From positions 1,324,676-1,388,675 of the forward strand of contig JAIZWL010000001.1 of assembly GCA_021498125.1 (NCBI GenBank): a stretch of 64,000 nucleotides of DNA, in the 5' to 3' direction. Both the position numbers and the translations under genes were made by a program. The notes beneath the pieces are model-generated. The model made no database searches. It had not been told where the DNA came from and saw nothing but the letters and a program-made list of their open reading frames with translations. The stretch's first letter is position 1. Each line of letters begins with the position of its first letter. The DNA comes from Candidatus Thorarchaeota archaeon (lineage in GTDB: Archaea > Asgardarchaeota > Thorarchaeia > Thorarchaeales > Thorarchaeaceae). This document shows, one piece after another, positions 16,262-24,774 of this stretch.

Positions 16262-16684
16262 TCACTTGTGACCTGTCACTTTCATCGTAGGCTCGAACTT
16301 GTATCCGTAGACGATAATCCCTTCTTGTCCGAACTCGCGAATCTTTCTGAAGCAGGCACGTACTCGCATACCTATCTCGATCTCTTCGGGTTCGCAATTG
16401 ACAATCTGTGCTGTCAAACGTGGGCCCTCGTCCAATTCTACTTGGGCTACGATGTACGGCACCTGTCGCTTGAAGTCTTGAGGTGCTTGTCGTACAATTG
16501 CAAATGTGTGTATTTTTCCAAGTCCTTTGAAGTGGAACTCTTCAAGGTCTCCTTTCCTTCGACATTTTGGACAGACAAGACGCGGAGGGAAGTAGTATGT
16601 GTCACACGTTTTGCAATGGCTGCCTTCAATGTTGTATAGTGACTTGATCTTTCTCCAAATCTGTGCTACACCTTTATCTGACAT
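16262..16684 (-). CDS. DUF35 OB-fold, zinc-ribbon acyl-CoA-associated protein
   Basis: 140 residues. A rubredoxin-like zinc ribbon (Cys24, 27, 38, 41) is followed by an OB fold of the DUF35 family. In archaea this protein bridges acetoacetyl-CoA thiolase and HMG-CoA synthase so that the intermediate is channelled. The thiolase (16690) and HMG-CoA synthase (17863) genes lie immediately upstream in the same operon, 5 and 12 bases apart, which supports this role here. Confidence 0.92.
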   Translation of the reverse strand: MSDKGVAQIWRKIKSLYNIEGSHCKTCDTYYFPPRLVCPKCRRKGDLEEFHFKGLGKIHTFAIVRQAPQDFKRQVPYIVAQVELDEGPRLTAQIVNCEPEEIEIGMRVRACFRKIREFGQEGIIVYGYKFEPTMKVTGHK

Positions 16685-16689
16685 TTACA

Positions 16690-17850
16690 TTACCTCCCAA
16701 GAATATGCACGATTGCAGTTGCACCCGTACCTCCGACGCTGACCGTCATTCCTTTCTCGGCACCATCCACCTGCCTCTTCTCGGCATCGCCCCTGAGTTG
16801 AAGTGCGATCTCTACGACCTGCGCGACACCTGTGGCTCCGATTGGATGACCCCTTGCTTTGAGTCCGCCTGAGGGGTTGACCGGGAATTTGCCATCTAAT
16901 TCCGTAAGTCCCTCTTCTAGGATCTTACCGCCCTTTCCTTTCTCGGTGATCCCAATGTCTTCTGTCAGAATGATCTCTCCGATCGTGAAGCTGTCGTGTA
17001 GCTCGAAGACATCAATGTCTTTGATGGTCAGACCTGACTCCTGTAAAGAGGTCTTACTTGCACGAACTGCTGCATCCATGGTCGTGATATCTCTACGGTC
17101 ATGGAGTGCCAATGTATCGCTTGCTTGTTCAGATGATACTACATAGACAGGCGAGTCCGTGAACTCTTTTGCCTTCTCGGCAGAACACATGATGAGGCCA
17201 GCCGCTCCATCTGTCACTGGGGCCGAGTGTAGGACCCTGATCGGGTCTGCTATCAACCCTGATCTCATGACGACCTCTAATGGGACCGGTCGCTGGAACT
17301 GCGCCCATGGGTTCCACTGGGCATTCTTATGGTTCTTCACGGTCACCATGCTGAGGTGTTCCTCAGTAGTACCGTATTCCTTCATGTGACGCCTTGCCAT
17401 GAATGCGTATAGGGCTGGTAGTGTTGCACCGAACATGCCTTCCCATTCCCAGTCAGTTGCTACACTCATGGTGTCCATTGCTGCGCTCTGAGTCACGTCG
17501 CTCATCTTTTCGGCACCCAGCACAAGCATCATATCATGCTCACCGGACTTGATTGCCATGTATGCCTGACGGACCGCAGCGGCACCGCTTGCGCAGGCAG
17601 CTTCCACACTATAGGCTGTGACACTGCTCATGCCACCCATGTCTGCTGCAAGGGCCCCAAGATGTTCTTGCCCTGTGAATCGACCCGCGCTCATGTTTCC
17701 TACGACAATTCCGTCAATATCTTTACCGTGTACTCCAGAATCGAAGATGGCTGTCATTGCCGCTTCAAGGGTGATTTCTCGAATGCTCTTGTCCCAGAGC
17801 TCGCCAAACTTGCTCATTCCGACTCCAATAATTGCTACATCTTTTTCCAT
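16690..17850 (-). CDS. Acetyl-CoA acetyltransferase (thiolase) of the mevalonate pathway
   Basis: 386 residues of the archaeal SCP2-like thiolase type. The nucleophile is Cys86 (VEAACASGAAAV), with FELHDSFTIGE, GGLKARGHPIGATG and a C-terminal VSVGGTGATAIVHIL that lacks the second Cys of bacterial thiolases, as usual for archaeal members. It condenses two acetyl-CoA. It sits between the HMG-CoA synthase and DUF35 genes, with which it forms a channelling complex in methanogens. Confidence 0.92.
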   Translation of the reverse strand: MEKDVAIIGVGMSKFGELWDKSIREITLEAAMTAIFDSGVHGKDIDGIVVGNMSAGRFTGQEHLGALAADMGGMSSVTAYSVEAACASGAAAVRQAYMAIKSGEHDMMLVLGAEKMSDVTQSAAMDTMSVATDWEWEGMFGATLPALYAFMARRHMKEYGTTEEHLSMVTVKNHKNAQWNPWAQFQRPVPLEVVMRSGLIADPIRVLHSAPVTDGAAGLIMCSAEKAKEFTDSPVYVVSSEQASDTLALHDRRDITTMDAAVRASKTSLQESGLTIKDIDVFELHDSFTIGEIILTEDIGITEKGKGGKILEEGLTELDGKFPVNPSGGLKARGHPIGATGVAQVVEIALQLRGDAEKRQVDGAEKGMTVSVGGTGATAIVHILGR

Positions 17851-17862
17851 TATTTTCCCTCC

Positions 17863-18906
17863 TTATGCTAATGACTTGATCTTCTTCCTGTATTTCGCAT
17901 AGGTTGAGTAGTCAACGTACTTCTTGCGCTCGATATAGTCATCAACCGTCGGGACTTTACCTCTGTGATTCTCAATCTCGTCTTCGACTGTTATGGCGAA
18001 CGCATCACTTCCTGCGCCTGAGCCGTATGACACCATGAAGATCCGTGAACCCGGTTTTGCAATGTCAAGTACCCGCGCCAAGCCTATTATTGAGGATCCG
18101 GAGTAGGTATTGCCAATTCGTCTGACAACAAGACTATCCTCGAGTTTCTCTTTTGGCACGCCCAACTGCTTTCCCATTGCAACAGGGAATTTTCCATTTG
18201 GCATATGGAACACAAAGTAGTCCCAGTCATCAATGGTTGTCTTTGTTTTCTCAAAGAGAAGTTTTGCGGCTGCACCGACATGCCTAAAGTATGCGGGCTC
18301 ACCTGTGAATCGTGCTCCATGGCTTGGGAAGTCCTCACCCTCTCTTCGCCAGAAGTCTGGAGTGTCTGTTGTGAACGATACTGTAGTTTCAATGGTCGCT
18401 ACAGGGTTGTCATTTCCAATGACAAAGGCTGCTCCACCTGCTGCTGCCGAGTACTCGAGAGCATCACCAGGTCTGCCTTGAGCCGTGTCCGAGCCAATGG
18501 CCATTCCCAGCTTGATCATGTCCGATTGGACCAGTCCCATACATGTCTGAATCGCGGCTGTTCCAGCCTTGCATGCAAATTCATAGTCAGCACATGTGAT
18601 GTTGTGGTCGCAGCCAATCGCTTCAAGAACGATCGTTCCGGTTGGCTTGACCGCGTATGGGTGAGATTCTGAACCAACATAGATTGCTCCGATATCCTTC
18701 GGGTCAATCCCTGCATATTTGACCGCATTCCGAGCCGCCTCAGTTGAGATTGTTATAACATCCTCATCCGGACCCGGTACGGACTTTTCAAATACACCAA
18801 GGCCTTTTCCTAATTTTGCACCGTCTTCACCCCAGACAGTTGCAATATCTTCGGTCTTGATGCGATATTTTGGTATGTATACACCATAACCAATAATTCC
18901 AACCAT
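17863..18906 (-). CDS. Hydroxymethylglutaryl-CoA synthase
   Basis: 347 residues. The catalytic Cys112 lies in [13 protein letters not shown]; the conserved [13 protein letters not shown] and [16 protein letters not shown] (His) regions and the C-terminal [13 protein letters not shown] are present. It converts acetoacetyl-CoA plus acetyl-CoA to HMG-CoA in archaeal isoprenoid synthesis. It is the first gene of the operon; GAGG lies about 9 bases before the ATG. Confidence 0.95.
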   Translation of the reverse strand: MVGIIGYGVYIPKYRIKTEDIATVWGEDGAKLGKGLGVFEKSVPGPDEDVITISTEAARNAVKYAGIDPKDIGAIYVGSESHPYAVKPTGTIVLEAIGCDHNITCADYEFACKAGTAAIQTCMGLVQSDMIKLGMAIGSDTAQGRPGDALEYSAAAGGAAFVIGNDNPVATIETTVSFTTDTPDFWRREGEDFPSHGARFTGEPAYFRHVGAAAKLLFEKTKTTIDDWDYFVFHMPNGKFPVAMGKQLGVPKEKLEDSLVVRRIGNTYSGSSIIGLARVLDIAKPGSRIFMVSYGSGAGSDAFAITVEDEIENHRGKVPTVDDYIERKKYVDYSTYAKYRKKIKSLA

Positions 18907-18924
18907 GGTCGCTTACCTCTTTAT

Positions 18925-18940
18925 TTCGGTGAACGCCGAA
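18925..18940. promoter_or_regulatory. Small dyad upstream of the mevalonate operon
   Basis: TTCGG-tgaacg-CCGAA is an inverted repeat 19 bases before the HMG-CoA synthase start. A related dyad, TCGGC-atta-GCCGA, occurs at 19123-19136 in the same intergenic region. The two could bind one regulator controlling this operon and the divergent MoaD-like gene. Inference only. Confidence 0.4.
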
Positions 18941-19157
18941 TTGTATTACGTCACTTGGCTCAGGTTTCGAGCGAGAGCCTCTTATGAAGCTTTTCGTATA
19001 ACATGAGCGCCATGACGACACACACCGAATGATGTGTTCCAATATCGTAGTATGACGATACTGCTCGCAGTGCCTACTATTTATCAATACCGACCTATCA
19101 ACTTGCAATGTCTTTTTTTCAGTCGGCATTAGCCGAAAATGTCCGAACTGATTAAGG

Positions 19158-19165
19158 CTATAAGG
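19158..19165 (+). promoter_or_regulatory. TATA box of the MoaD-like gene
   Basis: CTATAAGG at 19158-19165 lies about 32-39 bases before the TTG at 19197. A transcript starting 25 bases downstream of the box would begin close to the start codon, and no ribosome binding site precedes it, so the mRNA may be leaderless. Confidence 0.5.
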
Positions 19166-19196
19166 CCCCGTTCACATCTTTCATTTGGGTGTTTAA

Positions 19197-19391
19197 TTGG
19201 CCGAACTGCAAGGAATTGTCAAGCCGACAACAGTGTATGTTAAGGAGCGCAAGACCGTAGTCCAGCTTTTGCAGGAACTCAACTTGAGCACAGATCATGT
19301 TGTTTTGGTTGAAGGTAGACGCCTCTCCCTGGATGACTTTATAGATCCCGATGACACAATTATCATCTTGCCGCTGATTGCTGGCGGATAG
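19197..19391 (+). CDS. MoaD/ThiS/SAMP-like small sulfur-carrier protein
   Basis: 64 residues with the ubiquitin-like beta-grasp pattern (TVVQLLQELNLS, VVLVEGRRLSLDDFI, DTIIILPLIAGG) and the terminal Gly-Gly that is adenylated by an E1-like enzyme. Such proteins carry sulfur for molybdopterin, thiamine or tRNA thiolation, or modify proteins in archaea. The start is TTG. The last 29 bases overlap the 3' end of the convergent asparagine synthase-like gene. No E1 gene lies in the window, so the pathway is open. Confidence 0.85.
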   Translation: MAELQGIVKPTTVYVKERKTVVQLLQELNLSTDHVVLVEGRRLSLDDFIDPDDTIIILPLIAGG

Positions 19392-21006
19392 AGTTATTCC
19401 TGACAAGTGAGACTACCGGACTCCAATCTATATCATATTCAGAAACAGTGGAAACGCTGTCAACCCCAAGTTCTTGTGCAATCCGATCAAGGACTACCTG
19501 AACAAGTCTCTCCGATCCCTTCTTTGAAAAGTTGTTTGGCTTTCCTATATTGGAATGGACTGCGCTGATCAAGAGCTTGTCCGAAGACGAGCTGAATTGT
19601 GTTGCACGCTTCGGAGCCCATGCAAGTTCCTTCGGAAGCCCTAATTCTTGTGCCAGTTCTCGAAAGATGTACTTTCGCGTGATAGATTCCTCAATTCGTA
19701 TCTTCCATCTCGCTGGAATTCCTAACGCAAGTGACACAAAATCGTTGTAGAGGTATGGAAAGATAAGATCACAACCACCATACGCAACTGCTTTCTCATC
19801 GCGTTCGAGATTTGCCCTATGTGTTATTGAGACCTCGTGCAGCAGCTCGCGTTCAAGTGCCTCTGATCCCCTCTCTTGCATGATCTTGACATGACGCGCA
19901 TACCCGGCAAATAATTCATCAGGTCCTTGGCCTGAGAGCAGGATCCCGTAGCCGTCTTTGTTTGCCGCCTTGGCAGCCACCATGAATGGTAAGGCGATTG
20001 CCACGTTCATTCGGTTACTATCCTCTATGGCATAGATTACCTCAGGGAGAAGACTCCATGTCGAGTCAGCATCAATCGTGATATTTCGTAATTCCATATT
20101 CAGGAGGTCTGCTGCTCTTGCTGCTGCCTTTGCATCATGAGAACTCTCTGCATTGACCGAGTATAACACCGTCCTCTTGCAGAAGCGCTTACTCAGGTGC
20201 GCGACGAGTCCACTATCCACCCCGCCTGAGAATAGAATCCCTGTGTTCATGCCTTGGAGTCTCTTGAATGATCTCAGTAGCACGTCTGCTAGATGTTCGA
20301 CAAGTGTGTCCTCAGAAATGTCCTTGCCCTGTGCCTGTGCCTCTAAGGGTTGCGGGCAGCTACACCAAACTTGGACATATTTGGACATTGTTTGTAGGAG
20401 TTTAATTACTCCCAGCCACAAGTCACGTATGACCTTCACTCTGATGGTGAGGTTGTTATTGCCCACTGCCGTTGGTGGGCGGACTATGGACCTCCTGTCC
20501 AAGAAAGTCCAACTTGCAATCAACGGTTGAGCAAAGCGGACATTTGAGGCCTCGCGTCCATCATAGCTAATCTGGTAGCCTGTCTCCAAACGTGAGATGT
20601 TCTGTAGTTCTAACGGGCCGAATGCCTTTCTCTCTGTTGCGAAATAGAATATATTATTAGATTCTGCATAGAAGGCTCCTCTCATGTAGAAGTTTCCACG
20701 AGCGATCGTGACACCATTCTCGTTGCTGATGACAATGTGTAACGACTCATGTCTGTCATCAGTGTCAGCAGAGGTGTCTTGGAAATCCCCCATCTTGTCA
20801 ATGATCTCAATAGATTGCTCTAGTTCACGTAGCTCGGGTGTAAGAGCATCTTTTTTTATAATTCCTATGATCACACTGATGGGATCGTACTTTCGTTCAA
20901 CGATTGTGATGTCCCCACGATGCTTCAGCATCTTGTACATGGACTCTATGGAGCTGAGCGAATCATCCGGTAGGCTACGCCCACAGATCATACAGACAGC
21001 GCCCAC
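19363..21006 (-). CDS. Asparagine synthase-like protein with an in-frame inserted segment
   Basis: 547 residues. The C-terminal synthetase domain is clear: PP-loop GILFSGGVDSGLVAHL, then LSGQGPDELFAGY and ITRKYIFRELAQELGLP. It would activate Asp or a related acid with ATP. The N-terminal half resembles a class II glutaminase (SMYKMLKHRGD, FYFATERKAFG), but the N-terminus is MGAVCMICGRS and lacks the MCG start, so the Cys nucleophile at position 2 is missing. About 60 residues between FAQPLIAS and AQAQGKDIS are encoded by a DNA repeat also found at 35350-35536. The protein may use free ammonia or make another amide bond. Confidence 0.8.
   Translation of the reverse strand: MGAVCMICGRSLPDDSLSSIESMYKMLKHRGDITIVERKYDPISVIIGIIKKDALTPELRELEQSIEIIDKMGDFQDTSADTDDRHESLHIVISNENGVTIARGNFYMRGAFYAESNNIFYFATERKAFGPLELQNISRLETGYQISYDGREASNVRFAQPLIASWTFLDRRSIVRPPTAVGNNNLTIRVKVIRDLWLGVIKLLQTMSKYVQVWCSCPQPLEAQAQGKDISEDTLVEHLADVLLRSFKRLQGMNTGILFSGGVDSGLVAHLSKRFCKRTVLYSVNAESSHDAKAAARAADLLNMELRNITIDADSTWSLLPEVIYAIEDSNRMNVAIALPFMVAAKAANKDGYGILLSGQGPDELFAGYARHVKIMQERGSEALERELLHEVSITHRANLERDEKAVAYGGCDLIFPYLYNDFVSLALGIPARWKIRIEESITRKYIFRELAQELGLPKELAWAPKRATQFSSSSDKLLISAVHSNIGKPNNFSKKGSERLVQVVLDRIAQELGVDSVSTVSEYDIDWSPVVSLVRNNSIRQQSAAR
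20345..20530. repeat. Copy of a ~186-bp repeat inside the asparagine synthase-like gene
   Basis: This segment aligns over its whole length with the intergenic segment 35350-35536 on the same strand. Shared blocks include TAGGAGTTTA, TGATGGTGAGG, GCCCACTGCCGTTGGTGGGC and AAGAAAGTC. It holds a hairpin GCCCAC/GTGGGC with an 8-base loop, and near its right end CAATC/GGTTG. In the host gene it adds an unusual linker between the glutaminase-like and synthetase domains while keeping the frame open. It resembles a mobile-element end; its family is unknown. Confidence 0.7.
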
Positions 21007-21067
21007 TACTTAGCACCTTAGACTGAGGGTATGGTCGCTGTAAGCACATCTTCCAAATCCATGAAGA

Positions 21068-21517
21068 TCATGTTGTCGGAACATACTCGAGAATGACCTT
21101 CTGAACTCCCGAGATGGCCCGGAGCCTCTTTTCGAACTCTTCTTTGGTCAGTAGCAACTGCTTTGGAGGGAAGTAGCATTCATAATAACACTGGCTCTTC
21201 GTCTGACAAATACCACTTGTAAATAGTATATCTTCAAGGCCACCTTCACTGAAGACGCCTGTCAGGTCTTCCAAGAAACTCTTGGACAACTTTTCGATCT
21301 CAAGTTTGAGGTAGAGAACCTTGTCCGTGTCCACAGGATAGAGCTTGACATTCCCGTCTTTCTTTACAAGGATGACGAGACTGTATGGTTTCTTGATACC
21401 CTCGACAAAATCTTCTGGAAGCGTGATGACCGTACCTGTCTGTACTTTCATGACCCGTGCTTGTGTAAGATCTGGTTTGCTCACGTAAATTTCCTCCGGG
21501 ATAACCAAAGCTTTCAT
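21068..21517 (-). CDS. Conserved-looking protein of unknown function
   Basis: 149 residues, soluble. The early part (ARVMKVQTGTVITLPEDFVEGI) is faintly reminiscent of an AbrB-type beta hairpin, and the C-terminal part (TKEEFEKRLRAISGVQKVILEYV) of an ACT-like or ferredoxin-like fold. Three Cys lie in SGICQTKSQCYYECYFPP. I do not recognise the family. A miniature transposon (21552-21682) is inserted 34 bases upstream of the start and may affect its promoter. Confidence 0.65.
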   Translation of the reverse strand: MKALVIPEEIYVSKPDLTQARVMKVQTGTVITLPEDFVEGIKKPYSLVILVKKDGNVKLYPVDTDKVLYLKLEIEKLSKSFLEDLTGVFSEGGLEDILFTSGICQTKSQCYYECYFPPKQLLLTKEEFEKRLRAISGVQKVILEYVPTT

Positions 21518-21551
21518 TGCACATTCTGATTATATTTCTTGTGGGAACTCA

Positions 21552-21682
21552 GGCTCTGTGTGAAAAGTCAGTGAAATAGTGATCATGAGAAGTATGAACA
21601 CCATTTTGCGATCGAATCCAAAACGTTTCGGGATCCATTCTGACTTGAACGATTTATGTCTGTGGACTTTTCACACAGCTCC
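21552..21682. mobile_element. Miniature inverted-repeat element, copy A, with perfect 9-bp target duplication
   Basis: 131 bp. Left end GGCTCTGTGTGAAAAGTC; right end, read inversely, GGAGCTGTGTGAAAAGTC (16 of 18 identical). It is flanked by GGGAACTCA at 21543-21551 and again at 21683-21691. It carries no coding capacity for a transposase. It is about 92% identical by hand count to copy D at 45765-45895, so both moved recently. Confidence 0.93.
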
Positions 21683-21698
21683 GGGAACTCACAATCAC

Positions 21699-23276
21699 TC
21701 ATTTTTTCCGGCGGAACCATCCTCTGACTTCACCAATTATCCCCTTCTCAGGTTTCTCGACAAGATGAAGCTTCCACAGTTCCTTAGCAGATGAATAATA
21801 TTCCAAGAAGCCAACGCCTCCTTCACGTCTTGCTCGCTCAAGCTCCTGTAGCCGATCGAGTAGCCATGCTTTACGAGTGATTGGAATATTCGCAGTCACA
21901 TCATCAAAGAGGTGTGGGTGCATGTCAAAGACCAGAGCTCTGTCGCTCATGTATTCAATGACTCCTCTGCGCAGTGTGTCCGAGATTGGATCGATATCTG
22001 TAAAGAACGAAGCACTCACAATGATATTGGGATATCGATCTGGAATCCCAAGTGCGAAATTGAATGAGCGTGTGAACTTTGAGAGGTGGGTGGTAGCGTC
22101 CAAGAAAAGTATGGTTTCGGGCTTGCCTTCATATTCTTTTTCTGAGATATCGATCTCAGGGCGAAGACCCTCTTTCTCAGATCCTATCTTTTGGGTGTCC
22201 ATGTCGGGAAGGTCTCTATAATCATCTCCACTGAGTTCCTCATATTGAAGCGTATCGTCGACTTCTGGCGAATAGTCTTTATCTTCAGTCTTCTTCTCAT
22301 CCTCTGGACTCGGTTTCTTCTTTGGTCGTAGATGAGGTGGGAGATACCCGACCTCCTCAACAAGGTGCTGAAGAATGAGCGGAAGAAAAAGATCATACAG
22401 GCTTCCACGTGTTTCTGTGATCAGCAGCACGGTCTTGTACTGGCGGACATGCTCTTCGAGCCCGGACTGATCTTCTTCTTCTTTCTCATAGAAGAACTTT
22501 CTCAGATTGTCTATTGTATATCCTTCTTCGACACGCTCTTGCCACTCTTGGTATACCTGTTTGACTTCCTGTTTCCGTCTGTCCTTGACAAGGCTCATGA
22601 ACTTTCCAAGGTACTTTACTCCACGAGTCACTGCGGTCGTTGGTGAGATGAATACCGTCATGAGACCAACCGCTTCGCCTACATACTCGCTGGCCTCCGT
22701 AGATTTGATTCTTCCCATGACCTCTTCAGTGATTGATGGTGGCCCAAGTTTTTCGATGAGTACTTCTCGCATTCCCTCAAAGTTCTCGATTTGAGCATCT
22801 GCCGGGCTGACCTCTTCGCCTACTGGTGATGCATCCGAGATCACCTCTGCAAAGATATTGGGTTTTTTGACAATCCATTGAAGTGGGATCTTGAGGCTCT
22901 TGTGCTTATGTAACCACGTTCTCTCAGAGTTTGCTGCGCCAAAATAATATTTTACAGAGTTTGGGAATGTCTTATCAAATATCTCCATGAACTGATTGTA
23001 TCCCTTTTCTGTGCTAAGGCCCATCTCTCCTTTTTCCATCGCATCGACTACAATGACAAGCCCATTCTCTCTCTTCTTTGCAAGTTTTGCCATTGCTAGC
23101 ATGACCTGTTTTGGTGAAAGATACAGCATCTCGCTCTCAACATAAGGGGCATCATAGAACGTGAGGAGTCCTAATCTCTTCCAAGGCCTGTCGGCAAGCT
23201 GAGTCTTAGCTAAATGATAAAACCATTCAAAACCGCGAGTGTATTTTGGAACTACTTCGATCTTTGCCTCGGACAT
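21699..23276 (-). CDS. Large cytoplasmic protein of unknown function
   Basis: 525 residues, no membrane segments apparent. An N-terminal alpha/beta region (WKRLGLLTFYDAPYVESEMLYL ... NGLVIVVDAMEKGEMGL) and a C-terminal one (PETILFLDATTHLSKFTRSFNFALG, IIVSASFFTDIDPISDTLRRGV) are separated by a helical and acidic low-complexity region (about 320-385) rich in Lys, Glu and Asp. It may be an ATPase- or nuclease-like fold with degenerate motifs; no P-loop is seen. Not recognised. Its 3' end lies 17 bases from miniature transposon A. Confidence 0.6.
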   Translation of the reverse strand: MSEAKIEVVPKYTRGFEWFYHLAKTQLADRPWKRLGLLTFYDAPYVESEMLYLSPKQVMLAMAKLAKKRENGLVIVVDAMEKGEMGLSTEKGYNQFMEIFDKTFPNSVKYYFGAANSERTWLHKHKSLKIPLQWIVKKPNIFAEVISDASPVGEEVSPADAQIENFEGMREVLIEKLGPPSITEEVMGRIKSTEASEYVGEAVGLMTVFISPTTAVTRGVKYLGKFMSLVKDRRKQEVKQVYQEWQERVEEGYTIDNLRKFFYEKEEEDQSGLEEHVRQYKTVLLITETRGSLYDLFLPLILQHLVEEVGYLPPHLRPKKKPSPEDEKKTEDKDYSPEVDDTLQYEELSGDDYRDLPDMDTQKIGSEKEGLRPEIDISEKEYEGKPETILFLDATTHLSKFTRSFNFALGIPDRYPNIIVSASFFTDIDPISDTLRRGVIEYMSDRALVFDMHPHLFDDVTANIPITRKAWLLDRLQELERARREGGVGFLEYYSSAKELWKLHLVEKPEKGIIGEVRGWFRRKK

Positions 23277-23357
23277 GTATGTGCCACCTCACAGGGCCGT
23301 CGAATCACGGTCCTGTGTAGTGGATTGATATATCTGATACATATGAATCTTGGCCAA

Positions 23358-24575
23358 TTAGTCCAATCTCAATGCGACAACACCTGCTATTGCCGCAAGA
23401 ACGAAGATCACCACAATCAGCAATATTCGCCAATCAATTAATGGTGGTGCCGGATTGTTCGGATCCTCTACTGAGAGAAGGGACCTGACATTCTCTCCAT
23501 TGAGCATGCTGAGTGTCTGCATTGCATAACCTATGTAGGTGGTCTCGCCCTCGTCATTATTGGGTGTGAGTGCCCAACTACCGTCGGCAGCCTGACAGTC
23601 AATGATGAAGTCTGTGGCTATGGATGAGTTCACGCTATCCAGAGCGCCCAGAAGTTTAAGGCCTTCAAGGGCATAGTAAGTGCTTACCAGATTTGTGTCA
23701 TTGGTCAGGTATCCCTCAGTGAATCCACCAATGTATTCCTCTGCGATTGGAGTGATCACTTGTCGCGCAAGGAGCCAGTCTCGAATCCCCTGCGTGTTTG
23801 CAAGTGTAGTAAGGCTCTTGAGAATATCCATTGCAAGAAGCGCTGCAGCTGTCGGTGTCACGCCCGCAATCTTTGAGTCTGGTGTGGACATGAATGCGTT
23901 GCCTTCTCTACAACTAAGAATATACTCGATGACTGCGGTCTTATTTAGCCACTTAGTCATCGTTGTGGCGTAAGGTATGTTATCTTCAGTTTCTATTCGT
24001 GTGGCCATATAGTCCATCACATAGAGTGCTTGATATGTTGCAAGAAGATTTGCCTTACCATCTATCGTCTGAGCAAAGCCACCCTCATCGGTGAAGGTTC
24101 GGTTCAGAAAGACAAGCATTGCGGTCTCGTTAATGTCCACGCTGGTCATTCCAATGTAATCATTCTGAAGTTCGAGAATCTGCCAGGCACGAATGGCAAA
24201 GTACGATGCCTGAACTTCTGGATTTCCTGCGATAAAGCTGGAGAACCCACCATAATTGTCTTTTTCTTCACTTATCAGTGTCCATTGTGTTCTCGAAATA
24301 AAGTCCTTCGTGTCAGTGAGATTGATCACTGGAGGTCGGGCTGATAAATCACCAAAGATGTTGTATGCCTCCAATGCCGCAAAGGTTGGTTCGACTCGTG
24401 ACAGAGTCTCTGCCTTCAGGGAGTACCCGCCCTCTACGGTATCGTGTTGATCACTTATGTACGCATATAGAGAATCTATCCGTGTGCTCGGATTTGCCGA
24501 AGCTGGTTGTATGAATACCGCTAGGACCACAAACGTCACTGCGAATATTAGACCTGCAGCCTTGATCTTATTCAT
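23358..24575 (-). CDS. Secreted membrane-anchored prenyltransferase/terpene-cyclase-like (alpha-alpha toroid) protein
   Basis: 405 residues: signal peptide (LIFAVTFVVLAVFIQPASA), a body of alpha-alpha repeats, and a C-terminal membrane helix (WRILLIVVIFVLAAIAGVVAL). The repeats carry the pattern GGF/GSW followed by a helix (DNYGGFSSFIAGNPEVQASYFAIRAWQIL; EGGFAQTIDGKANLLATYQALYVM; GGFTEGYLTNDTNLVSTYYALEGL; GSWALTPNN), as in prenyltransferase, squalene-cyclase and complement C3 toroids. The DCTAE/DxDD catalytic motifs are not evident. Probably a cell-surface scaffold. Confidence 0.75.
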   Translation of the reverse strand: MNKIKAAGLIFAVTFVVLAVFIQPASANPSTRIDSLYAYISDQHDTVEGGYSLKAETLSRVEPTFAALEAYNIFGDLSARPPVINLTDTKDFISRTQWTLISEEKDNYGGFSSFIAGNPEVQASYFAIRAWQILELQNDYIGMTSVDINETAMLVFLNRTFTDEGGFAQTIDGKANLLATYQALYVMDYMATRIETEDNIPYATTMTKWLNKTAVIEYILSCREGNAFMSTPDSKIAGVTPTAAALLAMDILKSLTTLANTQGIRDWLLARQVITPIAEEYIGGFTEGYLTNDTNLVSTYYALEGLKLLGALDSVNSSIATDFIIDCQAADGSWALTPNNDEGETTYIGYAMQTLSMLNGENVRSLLSVEDPNNPAPPLIDWRILLIVVIFVLAAIAGVVALRLD

Positions 24576-24733
24576 GGAATGACACCTATGCTGTTACATT
24601 CGCTTTTCGAGTAAGAATACTCTTGCGTCGAAGCCTCGGACTGCGGGGCAGTTATTAACGTTTCCCACGAGTTCAGAGTCGTACTAGAGCATCACTGAAG
24701 GTCTCTTTTCAATCTATGCGACCACAGTCACTT

Positions 24734-24768
24734 AAAAAAAAAAAGAATGGAAAGGGCGCAGAGGCCCT
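24734..24768 (-). terminator. Intrinsic terminator after trxB
   Basis: Read on the minus strand, AGGGC/GCCCT with a 6-base loop (24753-24768) is followed by TTTCCATTC and an 11-base T run (24744 to 24734). It begins 7 bases after the trxB stop. Confidence 0.7.
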
Positions 24769-24774
24769 CTTCGA

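Noticed and set aside
23214..23441. Short plus-strand frame between two minus-strand genes
   Set aside because: Shadow frame crossing two gene ends; no start signal.
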